This document shows, piece after piece, positions 30,853-40,201 of a DNA stretch of 44,859 bases. The stretch lies in assembly GCA_015231965.1 (NCBI GenBank), contig JADGAP010000007.1, positions 1-44,859 on the forward strand, given 5' to 3'. Below the pieces are notes generated by a model that saw only the letters and a program-made list of their open reading frames with translations, was not told where the DNA came from and searched no databases. The stretch is from Magnetococcales bacterium (GTDB lineage: Bacteria > Pseudomonadota > Magnetococcia > Magnetococcales > JADGAP01). How positions within the stretch are numbered: the stretch's first letter is position 1; each line of letters opens with the position of its first letter. The translations under genes were made by a program, and so were the position numbers.

Positions 30853-31289
30853 GCGTGACAGCGAGAGATTTTCTCTCGTTCGCCCGCCAATTCGCCCAGA
30901 ACCAGATGGATTCACGAGACGAAATGGGGCTGCGCACGGCCATCAACCGCTTCTATTACGCCGCCTACCATGGTTGCGCTCCCCTTGCCGATGAACTTCC
31001 CGAACCTTCACGCCTTGAGGGGGGAGTTCATCAACAACGCATCCAACGATTCATGTCTTTCCCGCTGTCCGCGCCATCCGGTTCGCCTCTTCGGCAAAGG
31101 CAGGAGCAGATGCGCGTCTTGGGCCGCCGTTTGAAAGACGCCCACAGGTTTCGCGTCCAAGCCGATTACAGGCTGCAACCCGTGGTTACCCCAGAGGATT
31201 TGCGAAAGTGTATCGGCATCGTGAATGACATTGACCGATTGTTGAACACACTCGTGGCTGATTTACACCGCCCGACTTCCGGGGGCTGA
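30849..31289 (+). CDS. HEPN-like domain protein (candidate RNase/toxin-like or accessory)
   Basis: 146 aa; LRTAINRFYYAAYHGC fits the HEPN-type R-x6-H motif; ATGA overlap with TPR2. Confidence 0.6.
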   Translation: MSVTARDFLSFARQFAQNQMDSRDEMGLRTAINRFYYAAYHGCAPLADELPEPSRLEGGVHQQRIQRFMSFPLSAPSGSPLRQRQEQMRVLGRRLKDAHRFRVQADYRLQPVVTPEDLRKCIGIVNDIDRLLNTLVADLHRPTSGG

Positions 31290-31290
31290 G

Positions 31291-32313
31291 ATGATCCTCG
31301 ACGCATCCAAGACCGTTCTGGTCACCGGCGGCGCGGGCTACATCGGCTCCCACGCTTGCAAGGCGTTGGCGGCGGCGGGGTATTTGCCGGTGACGCTGGA
31401 CAACCTTTCCAAGGGTCACGCCTGGGCGGTGCGCTGGGGGCCGCTGGAGCGGGTGGACCTTCGCGACCGGCGGGGCGTGGACGAGGTGCTGGAGCGGCAT
31501 CGTCCGACGGCCTGCCTGCACTTCGCCGGGCTGATCGAGGTGGGGGAGTCGGTGAACGACCCGGCCCTCTATTACGACGTCAACACCGCCGGAACCCTCA
31601 CCCTGCTGACGGCGTTGCGGGATCACGGGGTGAAGCGGTTCATCTTTTCCAGCACCTGCGCCATTTACGGAGTTCCGGAGCGGCTGCCCCTGACCGAGGA
31701 TCACCCCCGGCGGCCCATCAACCCCTACGGTGCCAGCAAGGCGGCGGTGGAGGCGATGCTGGAGGATTTTTCCCGGGCTTACGACTTTCGTTACGCGGCG
31801 CTGCGCTATTTCAACGCCGCCGGGGGCGACCCGGCGGGGGAGATCGGCGAGGCCCACCAGCCGGAAACCCATCTCATTCCCTTGGTGCTGGACGCCGCCC
31901 TGGGCCGTCGGCCCCACGTGGCGATTTATGGCCAGGATTACCCCACCCCCGACGGCAGCTGCGTGCGGGATTACATCCACGTCGACGACTTGGCCGAGGC
32001 CCACCGCTTGGCCCTGGCCTGGCTGGAGCGGGGCGGGGAGAGCGGGGCCTTCAATCTGGGCAACGGCCAAGGCTTTTCGGTGCGTCAGGTGATCGAAACC
32101 GCCCGCCGGGTGACGGGGCGGGAGATCGAGGCAGTGGAAGCCCCCCGCCGCCCCGGCGATCCCCCCTTTCTCATCGGCGACGCCCGCCGGGCGCGGGAGA
32201 TTCTGGGGTGGACCCCCCGCCGACCCGAGCTGGAGACCATTCTCGGCGACGCCTGGCGTTGGCGCCAACGGCTTTTTTCCTCCCATGACTGCCCCGGGGA
32301 GAACGGACCATGA
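31291..32313 (+). CDS. galE: UDP-glucose 4-epimerase
   Basis: 340 aa; VTGGAGYIGSHACKAL, FSSTCAIYGVP, NPYGASKAAVE, RYFNAAGGDPAGEIGEAH, DYIHVDDLAEAH. Confidence 0.92.
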   Translation: MILDASKTVLVTGGAGYIGSHACKALAAAGYLPVTLDNLSKGHAWAVRWGPLERVDLRDRRGVDEVLERHRPTACLHFAGLIEVGESVNDPALYYDVNTAGTLTLLTALRDHGVKRFIFSSTCAIYGVPERLPLTEDHPRRPINPYGASKAAVEAMLEDFSRAYDFRYAALRYFNAAGGDPAGEIGEAHQPETHLIPLVLDAALGRRPHVAIYGQDYPTPDGSCVRDYIHVDDLAEAHRLALAWLERGGESGAFNLGNGQGFSVRQVIETARRVTGREIEAVEAPRRPGDPPFLIGDARRAREILGWTPRRPELETILGDAWRWRQRLFSSHDCPGENGP

Positions 32314-33311
32314 TCCTCCACCCCCCCCTGCCCTTCCGTCGGGCGTTGGTCACTGGTGCCACGGGATTTATCGGCCGGGTGTTGTGCCGCCGCCTGGGCG
32401 AGTTGGAGGTGGCGGTAACGGCGACCGCCCGCCACGAGGCGGAAGGCCCCTGGGATCGCTTCCTCCCCCTGGACCTGGGCGAGGACCCCGCCGCCCCCCT
32501 GCCGCCCGAACTGTGGGAGGGGGTGGACGTGGTGTTTCACCTGGCAGGCAAGGCCCACGCCCTGGAGGAGCGCCCCGGCGAGGAGGAGGAGAGCTATTTC
32601 CGCATCCACCGGGACGGAACCGCCCGACTGGCGGCGGCGGCCCGGGAGCAGGGGGTGGATCGTTTCATCCTCTTCAGCAGCGTCAAGGCGATGGGCGAGG
32701 GGGGGGAGGACGAGCAGGACGAATCCGCCCCCTGTCAGCCGGTGACCCCCTACGGACGTTCCAAGTGGGAGGCCGAGCCAATCGTTCTGAAGGCGGGATT
32801 TCCCCACGCCACGGTGTTGCGCCTCTCCATGGTCTACGGACCGGGGGCCATGGGCAATCTGCCCCGCATGATGGAGGCGATTCGTCGCCATCGCTTCCCC
32901 CCCCTGCCGCCGCTGGACAACCGCCGCTCCATGATCCACGTCGAGGATGTCGCCGACGCCGCCATTCTCGCCGCCTCGCTGCGCAAGGCCCGGGGCAAGA
33001 CCTACCTCCTCACCGACGGCCAGGACTACTCCACCCGCTTGATCTACGAATGGATGCTCCTGGCCCTGGGGCGGGAGATTCCCCGCTGGTACGTCTCCCA
33101 CGGTCTGCTCAAGTTCGCCGCCCGGCTGGGGGATCACCTCGGACGCGCCACCGGTCGGCGCATGCCCCTGGATTCGGACCAACTGCGCAAATTGTTCGGT
33201 TCGGCGTGGTACGCCAACGGGCGCATCTGCCATGAACTGGACTTCACGCCCCAGTGGAATCTCATGAACACCCTCAAGGAGATGGCCCGGGAGTTGGAGC
33301 CGCGCCGGTGA
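32310..33311 (+). CDS. NAD-dependent epimerase/dehydratase (SDR), WbpV-like
   Basis: 333 aa; VTGATGFIGRVL, VVFHLAGKAHALEE, FSSVKAMGEG, PYGRSKWEAE; ATGA overlap with galE. Confidence 0.83.
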   Translation: MILHPPLPFRRALVTGATGFIGRVLCRRLGELEVAVTATARHEAEGPWDRFLPLDLGEDPAAPLPPELWEGVDVVFHLAGKAHALEERPGEEEESYFRIHRDGTARLAAAAREQGVDRFILFSSVKAMGEGGEDEQDESAPCQPVTPYGRSKWEAEPIVLKAGFPHATVLRLSMVYGPGAMGNLPRMMEAIRRHRFPPLPPLDNRRSMIHVEDVADAAILAASLRKARGKTYLLTDGQDYSTRLIYEWMLLALGREIPRWYVSHGLLKFAARLGDHLGRATGRRMPLDSDQLRKLFGSAWYANGRICHELDFTPQWNLMNTLKEMARELEPRR

Positions 33312-34375
33312 GCGGCGGTCTCTCCCCGCCCGTACTCTTCGCCCTGTGGACGGCGCTGGCCTTCGGGCTGGCGTGGTGGTTGACCGGTCGGCTGTGCGAC
33401 CCCGACTCCCGGCTGCGGGTGCTGGATCACCCCAATTCACGCTCGCTGCATCAGCGTCCCACCCCCCGACTGGGCGGGGTGGGGGCGATGAGCGGATTTT
33501 TCGTCGCCTGGGCCGGGGCGTGGCTCACCTCCGGCGGTCTGGCGGCTGACGGCGCGGCGGCGCTGGAGATTCCTCCCGGCGTGATCTGGCTGTGGCCCGC
33601 CCTGCTGCTGCTGGTGGGGGTGTCGTTGCTGGACGACTGGCGCTCCCTCACCCCCAAAAGCCGTTTTGTGGTCCATCTGCTGGCCGCCGCCCTGCCGCTG
33701 ATCGGCGGGCTCTCTCTGGAACACCTCGACCTCCCCGGAATCTCCCTGCCCCTGGGCTGGGGCGGGCCGCTTTTCTCGCTGCTCTTCCTGGCCTGGATGC
33801 TCAATCTTTACAACTTCATGGACGGCATGGACGGATTCGCCGGGGGGATGGGGTGGTTCGGATTCGGCTTTCTCGCGGCGGCGGGATGGCTGGCTGGGCA
33901 GCCCTTTTTCGCCCTGACGGCGTTGCTGGTCGGGGCGGCCAATCTGGGCTTCCTTTATTGGAATTTTCCTCCGGCCCGCATTTTCCTTGGCGACGCCGGA
34001 TCGGTCCCCATGGGTTTTCTCGCCGGGGGGATGATTTTGTGGGGGGATCGGCAGGGGGTGTTGCCGTTTTGGGCCGGGGTGTTGATCTTCGCCCCCTTCG
34101 TGGTGGATGCCACCGTGACCTTCCTGCGTCGTTTGTTGCGGGGGGAAAAGGTTTGGGAGGCCCATCGCAGCCACGCCTATCAGCGGTTGGTGCGGTCGGG
34201 GTGGGGGCATCGTCGGACCACCCTGGCGGAATACGCCCTGATGGCCGCCTGCGGCGCTTCCGCCCTGGGGTTGGGCCGGAGCGGGTCGGTGGTTTGGGCG
34301 TGGGGGGGGATTGTGGCCTGGGGGGTGATTTTCACGCTCTTGTTGCTGTGGGTGGAGCGTCGGGCCAAGGTTTGA
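33308..34375 (+). CDS. MraY/WecA/WbpL-family glycosyl-1-phosphate transferase
   Basis: GTGA overlap start; VLDHPNSRSLHQRPTPRLGGVGAM, DDWRSLTPKSRF, LYNFMDGMDGFAG, FLGDAGSVPMGFLAG. Confidence 0.88.
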   Translation: MSGGLSPPVLFALWTALAFGLAWWLTGRLCDPDSRLRVLDHPNSRSLHQRPTPRLGGVGAMSGFFVAWAGAWLTSGGLAADGAAALEIPPGVIWLWPALLLLVGVSLLDDWRSLTPKSRFVVHLLAAALPLIGGLSLEHLDLPGISLPLGWGGPLFSLLFLAWMLNLYNFMDGMDGFAGGMGWFGFGFLAAAGWLAGQPFFALTALLVGAANLGFLYWNFPPARIFLGDAGSVPMGFLAGGMILWGDRQGVLPFWAGVLIFAPFVVDATVTFLRRLLRGEKVWEAHRSHAYQRLVRSGWGHRRTTLAEYALMAACGASALGLGRSGSVVWAWGGIVAWGVIFTLLLLWVERRAKV

Positions 34376-34497
34376 CAAGGGGCGCGCGGCGGGGGAGCTT
34401 GGAGGCGCCCGCGCCATGTGAAATAATTCCGTTCCATGGTTCTCTGGCTTGATTATTTGATTATTGAGGAGTACGTAAGTATCCGAACTCCTAATCC

Positions 34498-34742
34498 CGT
34501 CATTCCCGCGAAAGCGGGAATCCAGCCTTTGTGTTTTTGAACCGCCGATCTTGCGTCCCAGATGAAATGGACAGACTTTCTTTCAAACATCGAAAGCCAA
34601 TCCATGGAGTTGTCGCTATTAACTTATTTATTTTATTTAGTATTATTTCCAACGATCCACGCTGTCGGCACTGGTTTTATCGTGGTGATGGGATAAGGCG
34701 CATGGAAACAACGGCTGGATTCCCGCTTTCGCGGGAATGACG
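34498..34742. mobile_element. MITE-like 245-bp element bounded by perfect 30-bp inverted repeats
   Basis: 34498-34527 cgtcattcccgcgaaagcgggaatccagcc is the exact reverse complement of 34713-34742; each arm is itself a hairpin. Confidence 0.75.
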
Positions 34743-34783
34743 ATCTGTTTTTGGAATGAGTTCCATGTCTCCACAATCTCTGT

Positions 34784-36742
34784 GTGTGCAAATCTTCAAT
34801 GAATCCGAAAGTTCCCATGCCCATCGATCACGCCATGAAACGAGAGCTGCTGACCCTGTTGCGTTTGGTGCGCAACCGGCGGGCGGCCTTTGTGCACGAT
34901 CTGCTTTGGATCCCGGTGGTCATCTTCCTGGCCTTTCAGTTGCGGTTCAACTTTCAAATGCCCCCCGGTTACGACAAGGGGATGGTGCAGTTGATGCTGC
35001 TGGCGGTGCCGTTGCAGGGATTTTTCTTCTGGTTTTTCGGGCTTTACCGGGGGGTGTGGCGTTTCGCCTCGATTCCGGATTTGATGCGCATCCTGCAATC
35101 CCTGGGGGTGGGGGTGGTGCTGTTGTCCGCCATCATCACCTTCGCCCGCTGGCCGGTGGGCATCCCCCGCACCGTGCTGGTGCTTTATCCCATCCTGCTG
35201 ACGGTGGGGCTCTCTGGACCGCGGCTGTTCTATCGCTGGCTCAAGGATCATCGGGTGCGGCTGGCCCGGCGGTCGGGGCAACGGGCGTTGATCGTGGGGG
35301 CGGGGCGCAACGGCGAAATGCTGGCCCGGGATCTGCTGCGCAACGACGAATACCAGCCGGTGGGCTTTCTCGACGACGACCCCCGCAAGCTGGGCTCGGA
35401 GATCCACGGGGTGCGGGTAATGGGGGCGGCCAAGGATCTCACCCGCCTGATCGGCGAACTGGAGGCCGACCTGGTCTTTGTCGCCATTCCCGACGCCAAG
35501 CGCCCCCTAATCCACCGCATCGTCACCGCCTGCGCCGAGGCCCGGATTCCCAGCCGCATCCTCCCCTCGCTGCGGGAGTTGGCGGGGGGGCGGATCGAGG
35601 TGGCGCGGCTCCGGCCAGTGACGGTGGAAGACCTGCTGGGGCGGGATCCGGTGAGCCTGGACAACGACGCCATCGCCGCCTATATCGCCGACAAGGCAGT
35701 GCTGGTGAGCGGCGGCGGCGGTTCCATCGGGTCGGAGTTGTGCCGTCAGGTGGCGGCCCTCGGACCCAGCCGCCTGATCATCCTGGAACACGGCGAGTTC
35801 AACCTCTACCGCATCGAGGAGGAGTTGAAGCGGAGCTTTCCCCAGTTGAGCCTGCACGGGGTATTGGGGGATGTGAAGGACGCCGAGCGGGTGCACTGGG
35901 TGTTCGACCATTTCCGCCCCCAGGTGGTGTTTCACGCCGCCGCCTACAAGCACGTGCCCATCGTCGAGGTCAACCCGGCGGAGGGGGTGCGCAACAACGT
36001 GCTGGGAACCCGCAACCTGGCCGACGCCGCCCACGCCTTCCAGTGCGACCGCTTTGTCATGATCTCCACCGACAAGGCGGTCAAGCCCACCAACGTCATG
36101 GGAACCACCAAGCGGGTGGCGGAAATCTACTGCCAAAATCTCAACCCCCGCTCCCGCACCCGCTTTATCACGGTGCGTTTTGGCAACGTGCTGGGGTCCG
36201 CCGGATCGGTGGTCCCGCTGTTCGAGCAGCAGATTCGGAAAGGCGGTCCCGTCACCGTCACCCATCCCGAAATCACCCGCTATTTCATGACCATCCCCGA
36301 GGCGGTGGGGCTGGTGCTGCAGGCCGGGTCGATGGGCGAGGGAGGGGAAATTTTTGTGCTGGACATGGGCGAACCAGTCAAGATTCGCGAACTGGCGGAA
36401 CAGATGATCCGCCTCCACGGCCTGGAGCCCGACGTGGATGTGGCCATTCAATACGTCGGATTGCGACCTGGAGAGAAACTTTACGAGGAGCTGTTCCACG
36501 AGGCGGAGGATTTGAAAGGGACGCACCATCCCAAGATCATGCTGGCTCACAGCCGCGCCTGCGATTGGGACAAACTCCAGGAGGAGTTGACATTGCTGGA
36601 AGGGGCGGCCCGGAGTCGCGACCCGGAACAGGTCTATCTCCATTTGCGGCGGTTGGCCCCCGAGTTCACCCCCACCCACTCCCCCACCGTCCTCATCGGC
36701 GGCGAAACCCCGCCCCGGCTGCGGGTGGTGGGGAGCGAATGA
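34784..36742 (+). CDS. Membrane-anchored UDP-sugar 4,6-dehydratase, WbpM/CapD family
   Basis: 652 aa; N-terminal TM helices; LIVGAGRNGEMLARDL, VLVSGGGGSIGSELCRQV, FHAAAYKHVPIVEVNP, STDKAVKPTNVMGTTKRVAE, RFGNVLGSAGSVVPLF, GLRPGEKLYEELF. Alternative starts at 34799 and 34817. Confidence 0.92.
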   Translation: MCKSSMNPKVPMPIDHAMKRELLTLLRLVRNRRAAFVHDLLWIPVVIFLAFQLRFNFQMPPGYDKGMVQLMLLAVPLQGFFFWFFGLYRGVWRFASIPDLMRILQSLGVGVVLLSAIITFARWPVGIPRTVLVLYPILLTVGLSGPRLFYRWLKDHRVRLARRSGQRALIVGAGRNGEMLARDLLRNDEYQPVGFLDDDPRKLGSEIHGVRVMGAAKDLTRLIGELEADLVFVAIPDAKRPLIHRIVTACAEARIPSRILPSLRELAGGRIEVARLRPVTVEDLLGRDPVSLDNDAIAAYIADKAVLVSGGGGSIGSELCRQVAALGPSRLIILEHGEFNLYRIEEELKRSFPQLSLHGVLGDVKDAERVHWVFDHFRPQVVFHAAAYKHVPIVEVNPAEGVRNNVLGTRNLADAAHAFQCDRFVMISTDKAVKPTNVMGTTKRVAEIYCQNLNPRSRTRFITVRFGNVLGSAGSVVPLFEQQIRKGGPVTVTHPEITRYFMTIPEAVGLVLQAGSMGEGGEIFVLDMGEPVKIRELAEQMIRLHGLEPDVDVAIQYVGLRPGEKLYEELFHEAEDLKGTHHPKIMLAHSRACDWDKLQEELTLLEGAARSRDPEQVYLHLRRLAPEFTPTHSPTVLIGGETPPRLRVVGSE

Positions 36743-36778
36743 GGGGGGGATATCGATTCAGCACCTCCCCGCTTTTTC

Positions 36779-36982
36779 GACTGCGGGTCCAGGGGGATCA
36801 TCCCCCTGGCGGGTCCAAAGCCTGCCCCCGCGAAGGCGGGGGGCGGAGCCCTGGGGTTTTGACTTTTGCTTTTGATCTTGCATTTGTTTTTGTTCTTTTG
36901 GCGCGCTTTCAAGAGAAGCGAATGCGCTTTTCAGCATTCGCGTAGCGCGCCCAATTGTCGCCGGAGGCGACCCTATTTTCAC
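36779..36982 (-). repeat. Multi-hairpin interspersed repeat, copy B
   Basis: Reverse complement aligns with 2373-2567 with compensatory changes in two stems. Confidence 0.85.
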
Positions 36983-37152
36983 CTAATTCCGGATTTCTCT
37001 CCAAAAAATGGGGGGCTGAATAGTTACCCGCCGTCTTGGATCGGGCCGCCCGCCGTTGCTCCCCGGGCGGATTCGTGATCATATGGTTCAGTTGAAATCA
37101 ACTCGAATGAGTCGGAAAACGGCGGCATCTCGCGAGGTTGGAAGGGTGTAGC

Positions 37153-39000
37153 GTGAGCGGCGGTAAAAAATCAAAGCCGATCAAGCGGGTGGAGAATGGG
37201 GAGGGCGTCGGAAAAGGCGCTGGGCTTCCGGGGGATTCCCTGTTCGAGGCGCGGCTGCTCCATGTCCTGTTGCAAAACAGCGCCGAAGGCGTAGTGGTGG
37301 CGGATCGGCGGGGTGCGGTGCGTCAGGTCAATCAGGCCTTCAGCCAAATGACGGGTTTTTCTCCAGAGGAGGTGCGGGGTCGCCACGTTCGCCGGTATCT
37401 CTCCGCGTCCGCCATCGCCCAGCATGGCGAGTGGATGGAAGCCCTGACCCTGGGTCAATCCTGGGAGGGCTCGTCGGAGGTTCGGAGCAAGGGGGGGGAG
37501 CTGTTGGCGGTGCGGGCGCGGGTCAACGCCATCCATCCCGAGGGCGAGCCGGTCCACTTTTACGTCTGCCAGTTTTTCCCCCAGAACGCCCTCTCCCCCC
37601 CGCCGGGCCCCCGTTTGGCCGGTCTGCTCTCCAACACCACCGACGCCGTGACCGGACTGCCCACCCGGATGCTCTTCGAGGACCGGGTGCAGCAGGCCAT
37701 CACCCAGGCGCGGCGCAACGCCTCCAGCGTCGCCCTGCTGCTGGTGGATTTGCAGCGCTTCAAGGCGATCAACGAAACCTTGGGGCGCAAGGCGGGGGAT
37801 TTCGTCCTCTCCACCGTCGCCGAGCGGTTGACCGCCCTGCTGCGCACCAGCGACAGCGTCGCCCGGCTGGAGGCCGATCAATTCGCCCTGCTGTTGACCC
37901 ACATCGACAAGGAGCCCAGCGCGGTGCGCAACACCGACGTGGTGGCCCGCAAGGTGCTGGAGGGGATCAGCCACGAGCCGGTGATCCTGTCGGAGGGGAT
38001 GGGATCGGGAGCGGGGCAGGAGGTGCCCATCTCGGTCTGTCTGGGCATCACCCTCTTTCCCCAGGACGGCGAATCCTGCGACGAACTGCTGCGCAACGCC
38101 GCCATCGCCCTGGGCCACGCCCGCCGCCGGGGCTGGAACGCCTACGAATTTTTTTCGGCGCAAATGGCCGAAACCGCCCGCCGCCGCTTTCTGGTGGAAA
38201 ACGATCTGCGCCGCGCCCTGGACAAGGGCGAATTGTGCCTCTTCTATCAACCCCAGGTCGACCTGGGCAGCGGCGAGATCGTCGGGGCGGAGGCCCTGAT
38301 TCGCTGGCGCCACCCCTCCCGGGGATTGGTCCCGCCGGGGGAGTTCATCCCGGTGGCGGAGGAGAGCGGGCTCATCGTGCCCATCGGCGAATGGGTGATG
38401 CAGGAGGCGTGTCGTCAGCAGGTGGCGTGGCGGCGTCAGGGGTTGGATCTGGTGCGGGTGGGGGTCAACATCTCCGCCTTACAGTTCCGGCGGCAAAATC
38501 TGGCCGACATGGTCTCCCGCCTGATGGGCCAGAGCGGCATCGATCCGTGCAGCCTGGACCTGGAGATCACCGAAAGCTCCCTGATGGAGGATGTGGACAA
38601 GGTGGTGGGCATCCTGCGCAAAATCAGCGAGCAGGGGGTTCATCTCTCCATGGACGACTTCGGCACCGGCTATTCGTCCCTCAGCTACCTGCGTCGTTTT
38701 CCCTTCAAAACCCTCAAGATCGACCGCTCCTTCATCAGTCAGATCGAGCGGGATTCCAGCGACGCCGCCATTGTCGGGGCCATTGTCGCCATGGCCCACA
38801 ACCTCAACCTCAACGTCATCGCCGAGGGGTTGGAAAATCGCGAGCAACTGGCCATCCTGCAACAACTGAAATGCGATGAACTCCAGGGCTTCCTGTTCAG
38901 CCGTCCGGTTCCCGCCGACGACATGGAGCAGCTTTTAAAAAAAAAAGTCGGCTTGAATGATGTGCTGCAAGCGTTGGACGCCCGTCAAGCCAAATCGTGA
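37153..39000 (+). CDS. PAS-GGDEF(degenerate)-EAL c-di-GMP signalling protein, probable phosphodiesterase
   Basis: PAS region VVVADRRGAVRQVNQAFSQMTGFSPEEVRGRHV; GGDEF site replaced by EADQF; EALIRWRHPSRG, MDDFGTGYSSLSYL, LKIDRSFI; GTG 37153 preferred over TTG 37138. Confidence 0.88.
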   Translation: MSGGKKSKPIKRVENGEGVGKGAGLPGDSLFEARLLHVLLQNSAEGVVVADRRGAVRQVNQAFSQMTGFSPEEVRGRHVRRYLSASAIAQHGEWMEALTLGQSWEGSSEVRSKGGELLAVRARVNAIHPEGEPVHFYVCQFFPQNALSPPPGPRLAGLLSNTTDAVTGLPTRMLFEDRVQQAITQARRNASSVALLLVDLQRFKAINETLGRKAGDFVLSTVAERLTALLRTSDSVARLEADQFALLLTHIDKEPSAVRNTDVVARKVLEGISHEPVILSEGMGSGAGQEVPISVCLGITLFPQDGESCDELLRNAAIALGHARRRGWNAYEFFSAQMAETARRRFLVENDLRRALDKGELCLFYQPQVDLGSGEIVGAEALIRWRHPSRGLVPPGEFIPVAEESGLIVPIGEWVMQEACRQQVAWRRQGLDLVRVGVNISALQFRRQNLADMVSRLMGQSGIDPCSLDLEITESSLMEDVDKVVGILRKISEQGVHLSMDDFGTGYSSLSYLRRFPFKTLKIDRSFISQIERDSSDAAIVGAIVAMAHNLNLNVIAEGLENREQLAILQQLKCDELQGFLFSRPVPADDMEQLLKKKVGLNDVLQALDARQAKS

Positions 39001-39098
39001 CCCCATGAACCAGGATAAACCGGAGGGACGCGGCGGACGCGAGGTCGTCGCGGGAGGAGAGCCGGACGCAGGGCTGATACCGGAAAGGGATTGTCCGC

Positions 39099-39710
39099 AT
39101 GGCCATTGAGTTGCCTCCCGAGTTTCGGGAGAGGATCTCCAAGGAGGAGATCAACGACTTGCCGATGTGCAAGTGGGAGGGTGAAATCCATCTGGTGCAG
39201 AGCGCCAAGCGACTCAAAAGCGCCCTGGCGGCGTTGCGTCAGGAGTCCGCGCCCATCATCCTGGGGTTCGACACGGAGAGCCGCCCCTGTTTCAAAAAGG
39301 GGGAACACTATCCCCCCTCCCTGGTGCAGTTGGCCGGGGCGCAGGATGTTTATATCATTCAATTGGCCTCGGTCGGCAAACTGGACCCCCTGGCGGAACT
39401 GTTGGCGGACCCTTCGGTGATCAAGGCGGGGGTGGGACTGGAGCAGGACAACCGCCAGTTGCAGGAGTTGATGCCCTTTGAACCCGGCGGTTTCGTCGAT
39501 GTGGGCGAGGCGGCTACCCGGGCCGGGGGGGAAAACGGCAGTTTGCGGGGGATGGCGGCCCGATTCCTGGACATCCGCATCTCCAAAACCGCCCAGTGTT
39601 CCAACTGGTCCCGCCCCAAGTTGGAACCGGCGCAAATCTACTACGCCGCCACCGACGCCTGGGTCAGCCGGGAAATTTATCTCTACCTGCAACGCCACGG
39701 CCTGGTCTGA
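39099..39710 (+). CDS. 3'-5' exonuclease, DEDDy (RNase D/WRN-like) family
   Basis: ILGFDTESRP, KAGVGLEQDNRQLQEL, IYYAATDAWVSREIYLYL. Confidence 0.82.
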   Translation: MAIELPPEFRERISKEEINDLPMCKWEGEIHLVQSAKRLKSALAALRQESAPIILGFDTESRPCFKKGEHYPPSLVQLAGAQDVYIIQLASVGKLDPLAELLADPSVIKAGVGLEQDNRQLQELMPFEPGGFVDVGEAATRAGGENGSLRGMAARFLDIRISKTAQCSNWSRPKLEPAQIYYAATDAWVSREIYLYLQRHGLV

Positions 39711-39735
39711 CCGGACCTCGGGAGCCTTCTTCGTT

Positions 39736-40002
39736 ATGTCCAACTGGCTGGCCCGTTTTGTCTTTGGCGAAACGAAGCCGGTGAAACAATCCGGACCCTC
39801 CCCCGCGTCCGCCCCCCGGTCCCCGACTCCCGGCAAAAGCGCCACCGAACTGGCGGAAAACATTCGCAAGCAGGTGGGCGGCCCTCCCCAGGGGGGGAAA
39901 CCGGTCCTCCCCGGCAAGGACAACGGCGTGCAGCGCACCCTGAAGGCCGACGAGGAACGAGCCCGCACCGTGCTGCGCGATTGGCTTAAGCAGGGGGATT
40001 GA
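39736..40002 (+). CDS. Small hypothetical protein
   Basis: 88 aa from MSNWLARFVFGETKP, inside the longer track ORF 39478-40002; low complexity middle. Confidence 0.5.
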   Translation: MSNWLARFVFGETKPVKQSGPSPASAPRSPTPGKSATELAENIRKQVGGPPQGGKPVLPGKDNGVQRTLKADEERARTVLRDWLKQGD

Positions 40003-40201
40003 GGGAGAATCGTCGGCGTGGGGCGCGCCCAACGGAGAGGGAAGGCGACGCCCCGTGGTAGACCTTGGGTTTGTTTTATCGACGATGTTAAGGATGAATC
40101 CGAGCCGTTTCGATAAATTTTGTTGAAATACGGTATTTCGCCTGGAGTGTTGTCGCACCACGCCGCGCGGGGATCGATCCTGCCGAATGGAGAAACGAAT
40201 C

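Noticed and set aside
34756-36945. 729-aa plus-strand ORF overlapping the WbpM-like gene
   Set aside because: Wrong frame; G/R/P-rich, whereas frame 34784-36742 has clear dehydratase motifs.
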